DNA of 64,000 bases. Origin: Kingella oralis. GTDB lineage: Bacteria; Pseudomonadota; Gammaproteobacteria; Burkholderiales; Neisseriaceae. The DNA is taken from the NCBI RefSeq assembly GCF_014054985.1, contig NZ_CP059569.1, forward strand, positions 992,001 through 1,056,000. The letters are read 5' to 3'. Numbering within the stretch: the stretch's first letter is position 1; each line of letters starts with the position of its first letter. Made by a program: the position numbers and the translations under genes. Under the pieces are notes generated by a model, which worked only from the letters and a program-made list of their open reading frames with translations, made no database searches and was not told where the DNA came from. Shown here piece after piece: positions 1-7,151 of the stretch.

Positions 1-859
1 GCACGCATTGTTCCACTTGCTCAATCAGCACTTTGTCGGCGTTGTCAAAAATCAGATGCGCTTCGTCAAAAAACAGCACAAATTTGGGCTTTTCGGGGTC
101 GCCCACTTCGGGCAGCGTTTCAAACAATTCGGCAAGAAACCACAGCATAAATGCGCTGTATAGGCGCGGCGAGCGCATCAGCTTTTCGGCGTTGAGGATG
201 TTGATGATGCCTTGCCCGTTGTCGGTTTGCAGCCAGTCTTGCAGGTTGAGCTCGGGTTCGCCGAAAAAGCGGTCTGCGCCTTCGCTTTCCAGTTGCAAAA
301 GCTGACGTTGGATGGCACCGATGCTGGCAGCGGAAACGTTGCCGTAGGTGTTGCGGAACTCGGCGGCGTGTTCGGAAACGTATTGCAGCACGCCGCGCAG
401 GTCTTTGAGGTCAATCAGGTGCCAGCCTTTGTCGTCTGCCACTTTAAACACAAGGTTTAACACGCCTTCTTGCGTGTCGTTTAGGTTCATCAGGCGCGCC
501 AGCAGCATCGCGCCCATGGCGGAAATGCTCACGCGCACGGGGATGCCTGTTTCGCCGTACACATCCCAAAAGCGCACGGGAAACGCTTGCAAATAATCAT
601 CGGGCAAATCGTATTGCGTCATGCGCTCGGCAACCTTGCCTTCGTTTTTGCCCGCGCGGCAGATGCCTGAAAGGTCGCCTTTCACATCCGCCATAAACAC
701 GGGTACGCCGTCTTGGCTAAACGCTTCGGCGAGTTTGCGCAGGGTTACGGTTTTGCCGGTGCCTGTTGCGCCGGCGATTAAGCCGTGGCGGTTGGCGAGT
801 TGGGAATGCAGGTGGATGGGTTGGTTGTCGAGGCTGTGGGCGATTAGGTAGTCGGTCAT
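1..859 (-). CDS. HerA-like ATPase, DUF853 family (partial, 5' part)
   Basis: The first ~286 residues are present; the C-terminus lies beyond the window edge. A Walker A motif, GATGTGKT, sits at residues 30-37, and a Walker B-like FFDEAHLIFDNA near residue 265. This fits the DUF853 (YjgR) family of HerA/FtsK-like ATPases, which are predicted DNA-translocating helicases of poorly defined role. The start ATG opens MTDYLIAHSLDN, and the P-loop follows at the distance usual for the family. No longer upstream reading frame was seen. A coding DUS gives the Asp-Leu-Ser-Gly segment around residue 62. Nothing co-directional lies immediately upstream, so it probably has its own promoter in the repeat-rich gap before the EF-hand gene. 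The family assignment is firm; the cellular role is not known. Confidence 0.85.
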   Translation of the reverse strand, partial: MTDYLIAHSLDNQPIHLHSQLANRHGLIAGATGTGKTVTLRKLAEAFSQDGVPVFMADVKGDLSGICRAGKNEGKVAERMTQYDLPDDYLQAFPVRFWDVYGETGIPVRVSISAMGAMLLARLMNLNDTQEGVLNLVFKVADDKGWHLIDLKDLRGVLQYVSEHAAEFRNTYGNVSAASIGAIQRQLLQLESEGADRFFGEPELNLQDWLQTDNGQGIINILNAEKLMRSPRLYSAFMLWFLAELFETLPEVGDPEKPKFVLFFDEAHLIFDNADKVLIEQVEQCV

Positions 860-1009
860 GATGGGTTTCCTTGTGGTGGGGGATGGGGCAGCCTGAAAAA
901 GAGTTTGGCGTATGGCGGGGGTTTTCAGGCTGCCTATATGGTAGGTGGGATGGCGGGCGTGTATCAATACGCAATACGCGCAGGCGTTTCGGGCTGAAAT
1001 CTTTGCCAA

Positions 1010-1129
1010 ATCTGCAAACGATGGAGCGTCGGCGGCTCGCTGACAGATTGCACCAGTTGGCGACGAGCCGTCGCCGCTTCATTTTAGTTTTAGCGCCGCA
1101 ACTCCGCTTCGCTCCACAGGCTGCCTAAT
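1010..1129 (+). repeat. GC-rich double-hairpin repeat, copy 1
   Basis: Contains a variant of the palindrome GTCGGCGGCTCGCCGAC (here with CTG in the right arm), then about 20 bases later GGCGACGAGCCGTCGCC. A tail of the type TAGCG..GCAACTCCGCTTCG leads into a DUS-like word. Related copies lie near 16.45, 47.4, 47.55, 53.56, 55.9 and 56.45 kb. Confidence 0.7.
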
Positions 1130-1153
1130 TGTTTGCCATTCATGCTATACACC

Positions 1154-1200
1154 AATAGGCAGCCTGAAAATGCTGCTTTTCCATTTTCAGGCTGCCTATT
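1154..1200. terminator. Inverted DUS pair, 17-bp stem
   Basis: The arms aataggcagcctgaaaa and ttttcaggctgcctatt are exact reverse complements around a 13-base loop. It lies directly after the minus-strand EF-hand gene, where it would act as that transcript's intrinsic terminator. Confidence 0.7.
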
Positions 1201-1208
1201 AAGCGGAT

Positions 1209-1565
1209 TTAATGCAGGGCAACGCTGCTGGCGTTAAGGTTCATAAAATTGGATGATTGGATGCGCAAGCAAGGGTCGGTGCGATAGTGTACCGAGTTAA
1301 ACCCCAATTCTCGCGCTTCCACCACGCCGTTGCGGTCGATGTCGTAGATGGCGAATTCTTCGGGGTCGTTGAGCTTGAACGAGGCAATCAGGTTTTCGCC
1401 CGTGCCAGCGGCAAGCCATTCGGTCGGGTTCAGCGCGCGGTCACTGTCTTGGTCGTTGAGCATGATGAAGGCGGCGACGGGCTGCATGCGCGAGCAGGCA
1501 TCGGCGGCCAGCGGCGCGAAGGCGGCGGTGAGGATGATGAAAAAGATGTGTGGTTGGCGTGTCAT
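1209..1565 (-). CDS. Exported EF-hand-like protein
   Basis: 118 residues. The N-terminus MTRQPHIFFIILTAAFAPLA is a plausible signal peptide, with likely cleavage near ADA-C. Two calcium-loop-like stretches follow: DQDSDRALNPTE (residues ~53-64) and DIDRNGVVEARE (~86-97). Both fit the DxDxDG..E EF-hand pattern, although the first has Arg where Gly is usual. The start is chosen by a good ribosome site (AGGAG, 6 bases upstream) and the signal peptide; a longer upstream frame would only overlap pmbA. The ATG lies two bases after the pmbA stop, so the two genes are almost certainly co-transcribed. Function unknown; a periplasmic metal-binding role is an inference. Two Cys residues of the mature part could form a disulfide. 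Confidence 0.75.
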   Translation of the reverse strand: MTRQPHIFFIILTAAFAPLAADACSRMQPVAAFIMLNDQDSDRALNPTEWLAAGTGENLIASFKLNDPEEFAIYDIDRNGVVEARELGFNSVHYRTDPCLRIQSSNFMNLNASSVALH

Positions 1566-1567
1566 GG

Positions 1568-2896
1568 TTATGCTCCTGCAACAGTCATGTTGCTGATTAG
1601 AATTGAGCCGATTTTGCTGCTGGCGTTGCGGCGGAAATCGCTGCCTGTGGCGACGATGTTGCGCAACATTTCTTTCAGGCTGCCTGCGATGGTGATGCCG
1701 GAAACGGGGTGGCGGATGATGCCATTTTCTACCCAAAATCCCGCTGCGCCGCGCGAATAATCGCCCGTGAGCATGTTCACGCCTTGTCCCATCAGTTCGG
1801 TGATGAGCAAGCCTGTGCCCATTTGGCTGAGCATTTGCGCTTGGCTCTCGGCGGTGGCGGTTAGGTATAGATTGTGTGCGCCGCCAGCGTTGCCTGTGCT
1901 GGTTTGCTTGAGCTTGCGCGCGCTGTAACTGTCTAAAAAATAGCCGCGCACGATGCCGTTTTCAATCACAAAGCGCGGCTGGGTGGCAACGCCTTCGCTG
2001 TCAAAATAGGTGCTGCCTAGGGCGCGGGGGATGTGCGGTTCTTCGCGTAAACTGATGAAGCTGGGGAGAATTTGCGTGCCGAGACTGTCTTGCAAGAAGC
2101 TGCTTTGGCGATAGAGTGCGCCACCTGTTAAGCCGCCAACAATATGCCCGATTAGGCTGTTGGCAACGGTGGCGTCAAAAAGAATGGGGTAGCTGCCTGT
2201 GGCAACGCTTTGCGGGGCTAGGCGGCGGGTGGCGCGCTCTGCGGCGATGTTGCCGATGTGGGCGGGGGTGTCTAAATCTTGGCGGTCGCAGGCGATGTCG
2301 TACCAATAATCACGTTCCATGCCGTTGGCATCGCTGGCCACCACGCTGCACGATAGGCTGTGGCGAGTGCCGCGCTGGTGTTGGCAAAAGCCGTGCGAAT
2401 TGGCATAGACAAATTGAAAGTGGGATGTGTTGATGCTTGCGCCTTCGGAATTGCTGATGCGGCTGTCGCTGGATAGGGCGGCTTCTTCGCATTCTTTGGC
2501 GATGGCGATGGCGTTTTCGCTGGATAAATCCCATTCGTGGTAGCGGTCTAAATCGGCGATGTGCGTTGCCATTAGGCTGGCATCGGCAATACCTGCAAAG
2601 GGGTCGGCGGCGGTGTAGCGGGCGATGTCGCAGGCAGCCTGAACGGTGCTGGCTAGGGCGGCGGGCGATAAATCGGCGGTGCTGGCGCGGCCTTTGCTGT
2701 GCCCCACGAACACGGTTATATCCAGCGATTTGTCTTGTTGATATTCTATTTGTTCAATTTCGCGCCAGCGCACTTGCACGCTTTGCCCCAGCGATTCGCT
2801 TAAATCTACTTCGGCGGCGGTTGCGCCTTTTTGTTTGGCAAGTTCAAGCGCGGCTTGGGCGGCTTGTTGGAGTTCATCAGCGGTGTGTTGGAACAT
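1568..2896 (-). CDS. pmbA: PmbA/TldE-family metalloprotease subunit
   Basis: 442 residues, close to the ~450 of E. coli PmbA (TldE). The sequence matches the family throughout: the N-terminal helical part EVDLSESLGQSVQVRWREIEQIEYQQDKSLDITVFVGHSKGRAST, and the C-terminal GAAGFWVENGIIRHPVSGITIAGSL block. TldD/TldE form a heterodimeric cytoplasmic protease that unfolds and degrades small peptides, matures microcin B17 and cleaves CcdA. TldE lacks the HEXXH zinc site, and none is seen here. The gene is divergent from darP, the same arrangement as yjgA/pmbA in E. coli, which supports both calls. tldD is not in this window. The EF-hand gene follows after two bases. Confidence 0.95.
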   Translation of the reverse strand: MFQHTADELQQAAQAALELAKQKGATAAEVDLSESLGQSVQVRWREIEQIEYQQDKSLDITVFVGHSKGRASTADLSPAALASTVQAACDIARYTAADPFAGIADASLMATHIADLDRYHEWDLSSENAIAIAKECEEAALSSDSRISNSEGASINTSHFQFVYANSHGFCQHQRGTRHSLSCSVVASDANGMERDYWYDIACDRQDLDTPAHIGNIAAERATRRLAPQSVATGSYPILFDATVANSLIGHIVGGLTGGALYRQSSFLQDSLGTQILPSFISLREEPHIPRALGSTYFDSEGVATQPRFVIENGIVRGYFLDSYSARKLKQTSTGNAGGAHNLYLTATAESQAQMLSQMGTGLLITELMGQGVNMLTGDYSRGAAGFWVENGIIRHPVSGITIAGSLKEMLRNIVATGSDFRRNASSKIGSILISNMTVAGA

Positions 2897-3103
2897 TGAA
2901 TACTCTTGAATGGGTTTGAGCGAACAAAAAACGGCTGGATTTTAGCCGTTTTCGGGCGGCTTGGGCGTTAAAAAATATTAAAGAAGCTAAATTTTTGGCT
3001 ATTAAGGCGATTTTTTGCGACGGAAACGCTGGATTATTGCGCGGATGGAGGTAGGGAGGGCGGCGTTATAGCAAGACTTTTTCAGGCTGCCTCAACGTTT
3101 TTT

Positions 3104-3112
3104 TGCTATGAT
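3104..3112 (+). promoter_or_regulatory. Extended -10 promoter for darP
   Basis: TGCTATGAT fits an extended -10 (TGnTATaAT) about 30 bases before the darP ATG. The expected -35 position is occupied by a DUS (tttttcaggctgcct, 3078-3092) rather than by TTGACA. That is compatible with an extended -10 promoter. Confidence 0.45.
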
Positions 3113-3141
3113 TGCGCCCTTTGTAAACAAGACAAACGGCT

Positions 3142-3648
3142 ATGGAAAATCAACACGAAGAAGAATGGGTAAGCAAAACCCAAATGAAAAAACAGATGGA
3201 CGCGCTGCAAGATTTGGGCATGGAATTAACCGAGTTATCCAGCGAAACGATAAAAAAGCTCGCGCTGCCCGAGGATTTGCTGGATGCCATCCGCGAGTAT
3301 AAAAAGATTACTTCCAACAGCGCGTTGAAACGCCAGCGCCAATACATCGGGCGGCTGATGCGCGATATTGACCCCGCGCCGATACGCGATTTTTTGGCGA
3401 AGCTCAAAGGCGACAACCAAGCGCATAACGCCTTTTTGCAGCGGGTGGAGCAGGCGCGGACGCGTTTGCTGGCAAGCGATGATGCGCTGACGGCGTTTGT
3501 GTCGGATTTTCCGCACGCGGATGTGGGCACGCTGCGTACGCTGATTCGCAATGCACGCAAGGAAGCGGAGTTGAACAAGCCGCCCAAGGCGTTTCGCGCG
3601 TTGTATCAGGAGTTGAAGGTGGTGATGGAAGGGCATGAAGCGGAGTAG
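3142..3648 (+). CDS. darP: Ribosome-associated protein DarP (YjgA)
   Basis: 168 residues, slightly shorter than E. coli YjgA (183). The core matches the family: KTQMKKQMDALQDLG near the N-terminus, then LPEDLLDAIREYKKITSNSALKRQRQYIGRLMRDID, and a basic helical C-terminal part. YjgA was renamed DarP as a late-stage assembly factor found on the 50S ribosomal subunit. The start ATG directly begins the conserved acidic N-terminus and lies about 30 bases after the putative promoter. The gene is divergent from pmbA, as in many beta- and gammaproteobacteria. An inverted DUS pair follows the stop. Confidence 0.95.
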   Translation: MENQHEEEWVSKTQMKKQMDALQDLGMELTELSSETIKKLALPEDLLDAIREYKKITSNSALKRQRQYIGRLMRDIDPAPIRDFLAKLKGDNQAHNAFLQRVEQARTRLLASDDALTAFVSDFPHADVGTLRTLIRNARKEAELNKPPKAFRALYQELKVVMEGHEAE

Positions 3649-3690
3649 TTTGCTGGCGTGGTTGGAGCGGGCTTTCAGGCTGCCTTATGG

Positions 3691-3730
3691 TTTTCAGGCT
3701 GCCTATTATTATCAAAAGGCAGCCTGAAAA
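3691..3730. terminator. Inverted DUS pair after darP
   Basis: ttttcaggctgcct and aggcagcctgaaaa are separated by 12 bases. A third DUS precedes the pair. Likely intrinsic terminator for darP. Confidence 0.6.
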
Positions 3731-3761
3731 TGGATAACGGCATCATCACAAGGACAACACC

Positions 3762-4295
3762 ATGACAGACCATTCAACAACCTACACTTGCACCGTTTGC
3801 CACGAAACACACGAAGATTTACCCGCGCTGGGCTTTATTGTGCCCGACCCGTATGCCGAGCTTTCCGCCGCGGAGCGCGCCCAGTTCCAAGCCGAGTGCG
3901 ATGATAATTTTTGCATCATCCGCTATCCCGAGCAAACCGACTACTTTATCCGCGTGGTGCTGGACATTCCGATTATTGACCACGAAGAAACGCTGGAATA
4001 CGGCGTGTGGGTATCGGTGAGCGAAGCCAGTTTCAACGACTACCGCGCCCATTTTGATGACGACCACGAAGCCACTTATTTCGGCATGATTTGCAACCAC
4101 ATCGCGGGCTACGAGCCGAGCACGATGTTTTTGCATTGCAATGTGAACACGCAGCCCGATGGTCGCCGCCCGTTTATCGCGCCGCATCAAGCCGAGCATC
4201 CGCTGGTGCGCGATTACACGCACGGCATCCGTTATGCAGAAGCGCGAGCCAGAGTGGATGCCGCGCTGCATCGCTTTCAGGCGGCATCATGCTGA
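3762..4295 (+). CDS. DUF2199 family protein
   Basis: 177 residues. It opens with a Cys pair of the form YTCTVCHETHEDLP, the family's zinc-ribbon-like start. Conserved stretches FCIIRYPEQTDYFIRVVLDIPI and LEYGVWVSVSEASFNDY follow, which match DUF2199. It is cytoplasmic by sequence, with no signal peptide or membrane segment. No function is established for the family. Flanked by DUS pairs on both sides, it looks monocistronic. Only one CxxC is present, so a full zinc site would need other ligands such as the His residues near 21 and 113. Confidence 0.85.
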   Translation: MTDHSTTYTCTVCHETHEDLPALGFIVPDPYAELSAAERAQFQAECDDNFCIIRYPEQTDYFIRVVLDIPIIDHEETLEYGVWVSVSEASFNDYRAHFDDDHEATYFGMICNHIAGYEPSTMFLHCNVNTQPDGRRPFIAPHQAEHPLVRDYTHGIRYAEARARVDAALHRFQAASC

Positions 4296-4351
4296 TGCGG
4301 ATAAGCAAGGCAGCCTGAAAAGCATTTTTCAAACCATCCCAACGCGCCCAG

Positions 4352-4391
4352 TTTTCAGGCTGCCTAATGCCGCATCATAGGCAGCCTGAAA
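4352..4391. terminator. Inverted DUS pair between DUF2199 gene and ung
   Basis: The arms ttttcaggctgccta and taggcagcctgaaa lie around a 12-base loop. An additional direct DUS lies at about 4309-4322. Probable terminator of the upstream gene; it sits only about 25 bases before ung. Confidence 0.6.
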
Positions 4392-4415
4392 CGCCGTCAT
4401 CCCAAAGGACAACCC

Positions 4416-5084
4416 ATGCAGTCTATGCAGACTTGGCACGATGCCCTTGCCGCAGAAAAAGCCCAGCCCTATTTTCAACACATTCTCGCCACCGTTCGCG
4501 CCGAACGCCAAAGCGGACAAACCGTCTATCCGCCTGCTGCCGATGTGTTCAACGCCTTTAAGCTTACCGAGTTTGCCCAAACCAAAGTCGTTATCCTTGG
4601 GCAAGACCCGTATCATGGCGAGCATCAAGCGCATGGGCTGGCGTTTTCGGTGCAACACGGCATCAGCGTGCCGCCATCGCTGGTGAACATTTATAAAGAA
4701 TTGGCAGACGACATCGCGGGCTTTCAAATCCCCGTTTCAGGCTGCCTTAACCATTGGGCGGAGCAGGGCGTATTGCTGCTCAACACCGTGCTCACCGTGC
4801 GCGCCCACCAAGCGCATTCGCACGCCAACCTTGGCTGGGAAACGTTTACCGACCGCGTCATCGCCCAGCTTAACGCGCACCGCCAAAACATCGTGTTCAT
4901 GCTATGGGGCAGCCACGCGCAGAAAAAAGGCGCGATGATAGACCGCCACCGCCACCTGGTGCTCACCGCGCCACACCCATCGCCGCTGTCTGCCTATCGC
5001 GGCTTTTTTGGCTGCAAGCATTTTTCCCAAGCCAACGCCTATTTGGCGCAACACGGCATTGCGCCGATTAATTGGCAAATTTAG
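4416..5084 (+). CDS. ung: Uracil-DNA glycosylase
   Basis: 222 residues, normal for family-1 UDG. The water-activating loop GQDPYH is at residues 62-67 (catalytic Asp64). The substrate/leucine loop HPSPLSAYRGFFGCKHF starts with catalytic His187. The uracil-binding segment GLAFSV is present. It removes uracil from DNA arising by cytosine deamination or dUTP incorporation, starting base-excision repair. Two ATGs lie three codons apart (MQSM); the first is taken because AAGGAC lies 6-11 bases upstream. A DUS inside the gene encodes SGCL near residue 108, showing how uptake words are accommodated in coding sequence. Confidence 0.98.
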   Translation: MQSMQTWHDALAAEKAQPYFQHILATVRAERQSGQTVYPPAADVFNAFKLTEFAQTKVVILGQDPYHGEHQAHGLAFSVQHGISVPPSLVNIYKELADDIAGFQIPVSGCLNHWAEQGVLLLNTVLTVRAHQAHSHANLGWETFTDRVIAQLNAHRQNIVFMLWGSHAQKKGAMIDRHRHLVLTAPHPSPLSAYRGFFGCKHFSQANAYLAQHGIAPINWQI

Positions 5085-5136
5085 TTTTCAGGCTGCCTAT
5101 TGCTAACAAAATAAAACCGACCAAGGCAGCCTGAAA
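5085..5136. terminator. Inverted DUS pair directly after ung stop
   Basis: ttttcaggctgcct begins on the base after the TAG. Its complement aggcagcctgaaa ends at 5136. Probable terminator. Confidence 0.6.
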
Positions 5137-5168
5137 CCGCCCCCGCCCACCCATCAAGGAACAACACC

Positions 5169-5834
5169 ATGCCCACGCCCCACCTAATCGTTATGCTCAC
5201 CCATAACGACCACACCGTTGCCAACGCTCGCGAAATCTACCTGCAAAACCGCCACAGCCAAGCCCAATTTTGGGGCTTCAAAGAAGAGCCGCTGTCGCGC
5301 CGAGCAATGAAAGACCTATTCGCCCTCATGAAAGCCGACGGCAAAACCACGTTTTTAGAAGTGGTGGAATACACCGAAGAAGCAGGCTTGGCAGGCGCAC
5401 AAGCCGCGCTAGAATGCGGCTGCGATATTTTGATGGGCACCAAGTTCTATCCCGCCATCAACCAATTTTGCCAAGCCAATCGCTTGAAATATATGCCCTT
5501 TGTGGGCGAGCTTGCCGAACGCCCCACCATCCTCAGCGGCAACATCGCCGACATCATCGCCGAAGCGCAAAGCTACGCCGCCCAAGGCGTGCACGGCATA
5601 GATTTGCTCGGCTACCGCTACACAGGCGATGCGGCAAAACTCAACGCCGAATTGGTAAACAGCGTGTCCATCCCCGTGTGCATCGCAGGCAGCGTGAACA
5701 GCTATCAACGGCTAGACGAACTCAAAGCCGCGCAACCGTGGGCGTTCACCATCGGCAGCGCGTTTTTTGATAACCAGTTTTCAGGCAGCATCGCCGAGCA
5801 GATTGATAAAGTGTGCGCGTATATGAAGGCGTAA
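5169..5834 (+). CDS. Conserved protein, predicted TIM-barrel fold
   Basis: 221 residues, cytoplasmic. The C-terminal part, IPVCIAGSVNSYQRLDELKAAQPWAFTIGSAFF, resembles the phosphate-binding end of small TIM-barrel enzymes (a strand-Gly-Ser loop, then a strand ending TIGSAFF). Alternating strands such as TTFLEVVEYT, GCDILMGTKFY, LKYMPFVGE and VHGIDLLGYRY suggest the earlier barrel strands. This fold prediction is an inference from the pattern. A specific substrate or reaction cannot be assigned. It stands alone between DUS pairs. A ribosome site AAGGA precedes the ATG at good spacing. Confidence 0.7.
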   Translation: MPTPHLIVMLTHNDHTVANAREIYLQNRHSQAQFWGFKEEPLSRRAMKDLFALMKADGKTTFLEVVEYTEEAGLAGAQAALECGCDILMGTKFYPAINQFCQANRLKYMPFVGELAERPTILSGNIADIIAEAQSYAAQGVHGIDLLGYRYTGDAAKLNAELVNSVSIPVCIAGSVNSYQRLDELKAAQPWAFTIGSAFFDNQFSGSIAEQIDKVCAYMKA

Positions 5835-5877
5835 ACGTTTTAGCTTCGCTACGCAGCTTGGCTTTGGGGCATCATAA

Positions 5878-5943
5878 AGGCAGCCTGAAAGCGGGTTCAT
5901 GCGCTTGCACCAAGCTAAAACCCTTGCCGTTTTCAGGCTGCCT
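5878..5943. terminator. Inverted DUS pair, long loop
   Basis: aggcagcctgaaa and ttttcaggctgcct are about 39 bases apart, after the TIM-barrel gene. A weak terminator candidate because of the long loop. Confidence 0.4.
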
Positions 5944-5972
5944 CCCCCGTCTAACCGCCCAAGGAGACCACA

Positions 5973-7013
5973 ATGAGCAATCCCCACCTCGCCCAAATCC
6001 ACACCCTGCGCCAAAACGCCCGCCAATTTTGGGCAGCATGGCAGCAAGCAGAAGCCCGACTAGCGCAGTTGGATAATATTGATTTTGTGGAACAGGCAAA
6101 CGAACTGCTGCACCAATTTTGCCCCGAGTGCATTGTGGAGCTGGAAGGCGTTGCGCCCGCTTCTGGCGAGCTGCCCAGCTTGGTGTTTTCCGCCAACGGC
6201 ATCCGCGAGCATTTTCCGCAAGTGCAAGCCTTGGCAGAATTGGCGCAAACCCAGCGTTACCGTGTTACCGCGTTTCGCTCGCCACAGGGCGGCAGCGATG
6301 CGTTTAATTTTGGTATTGAAATAGACGGCTTTCGTTTGAGCGTGAGCGACATCGCCGTTGCCTTGGACGAATGGGGTATGCTGCCCGCGCTGGAAATCGC
6401 GTTCACCCGCCCCATCTCCGCTGATATGCGCGACCGCGCCCAAAATATAGCAATCATCATGCTAGACCACATCATAGGCGAATGGGCAGCCAGCGTTAAA
6501 ATCAGCATGGTGGATTTTGTAAACGAAATCGCGCCCGAACGCGCCCTCTCGTTCACCGAGCTGCCCGAAAAACTCAACCAAATGTGGCAAAAACTGGGCT
6601 ACACAGGCGTTTACCCCGAGCCAGAATGGCAGTTTGGCACATACCAAATTGAAGAAAATGAAGAAAAAGAACAAGATGCCTTGGTGCTGATGCGCAACGA
6701 ATCCGCCGCCAGCCTGCTCGGACGCGCCGATATGGGCTGGGTGGTGTATGTAGAAGCGCAGTTGGGCAGCAAAGCCGATTTGGATGCCGCTTACGCGCTG
6801 CAAGACAGCGTAGAAGCCGAAGCCAGCTTGAACCAGCAAGGCATTTTCGCGTTAAGCATTATGAATATGACGGATGGCACACGCTGTATGTGTTACAGCA
6901 CCAGCAATCCTGCTGGATTGGTAGAAAAAGCGTTTGCGCTGTGCGAACAATGCCCCTTGCCGACTACCATAAGCTGCCAATATGACCCGAACTGGTCTTA
7001 TTGCCGCTTCTGA
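5973..7013 (+). CDS. Conserved hypothetical protein, DUF695-like C-terminus
   Basis: 346 residues, cytoplasmic, with no signal or membrane segment. The first ~200 residues are mixed helix and strand and are not recognised. The C-terminal ~130 residues contain WVVYVEAQLGSKADLDAAY, a middle LVEKAFALCE, and end in YDPNWSYCRF. That ending resembles the DPxWxxY signature of the DUF695 family, so this is a tentative family link. AAGGAGACCACA upstream of the ATG is a strong ribosome site and fixes the start. No operon partner: a DUS pair precedes it, and an imperfect one follows before yheS. Confidence 0.7.
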   Translation: MSNPHLAQIHTLRQNARQFWAAWQQAEARLAQLDNIDFVEQANELLHQFCPECIVELEGVAPASGELPSLVFSANGIREHFPQVQALAELAQTQRYRVTAFRSPQGGSDAFNFGIEIDGFRLSVSDIAVALDEWGMLPALEIAFTRPISADMRDRAQNIAIIMLDHIIGEWAASVKISMVDFVNEIAPERALSFTELPEKLNQMWQKLGYTGVYPEPEWQFGTYQIEENEEKEQDALVLMRNESAASLLGRADMGWVVYVEAQLGSKADLDAAYALQDSVEAEASLNQQGIFALSIMNMTDGTRCMCYSTSNPAGLVEKAFALCEQCPLPTTISCQYDPNWSYCRF

Positions 7014-7026
7014 TTTTGTACACAAA

Positions 7027-7090
7027 AGGCAGCCTGAAAACGCCCAATGCCATGCTTACAAGCCTGTTTGTTACCCGTTTCAGGCTGTCT
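7027..7090. terminator. Imperfect inverted DUS pair before yheS
   Basis: aggcagcctgaaaa is followed about 37 bases later by tttcaggctgtct, whose one mismatch breaks the DUS. A decayed terminator or uptake pair. Confidence 0.35.
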
Positions 7091-7151
7091 ATAACGTGCG
7101 CCACAACACAAAAACTAAGCTGAATACAATCACTTCACACTCACAACCAAA

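Larger units (their letters stand above)
860..1208. other. Intergenic gap with DUS copies and one GC-rich repeat
   Basis: No gene is seen here. The stretch holds scattered DUS words (for example near 891 and 930), one copy of the GC-rich double-hairpin repeat (1010-1129), and a long inverted DUS pair (1154-1200). That pair ends just short of the minus-strand EF-hand gene. Confidence 0.7.

Noticed and set aside
1019..1128. Recurrent small peptide starting Met-Glu-Arg-Arg-Arg-Leu-Ala-Asp in the GC-rich repeat copies
   Set aside because: The similar peptides come from the repeat DNA itself; stops and frames differ between copies and no ribosome site precedes them.
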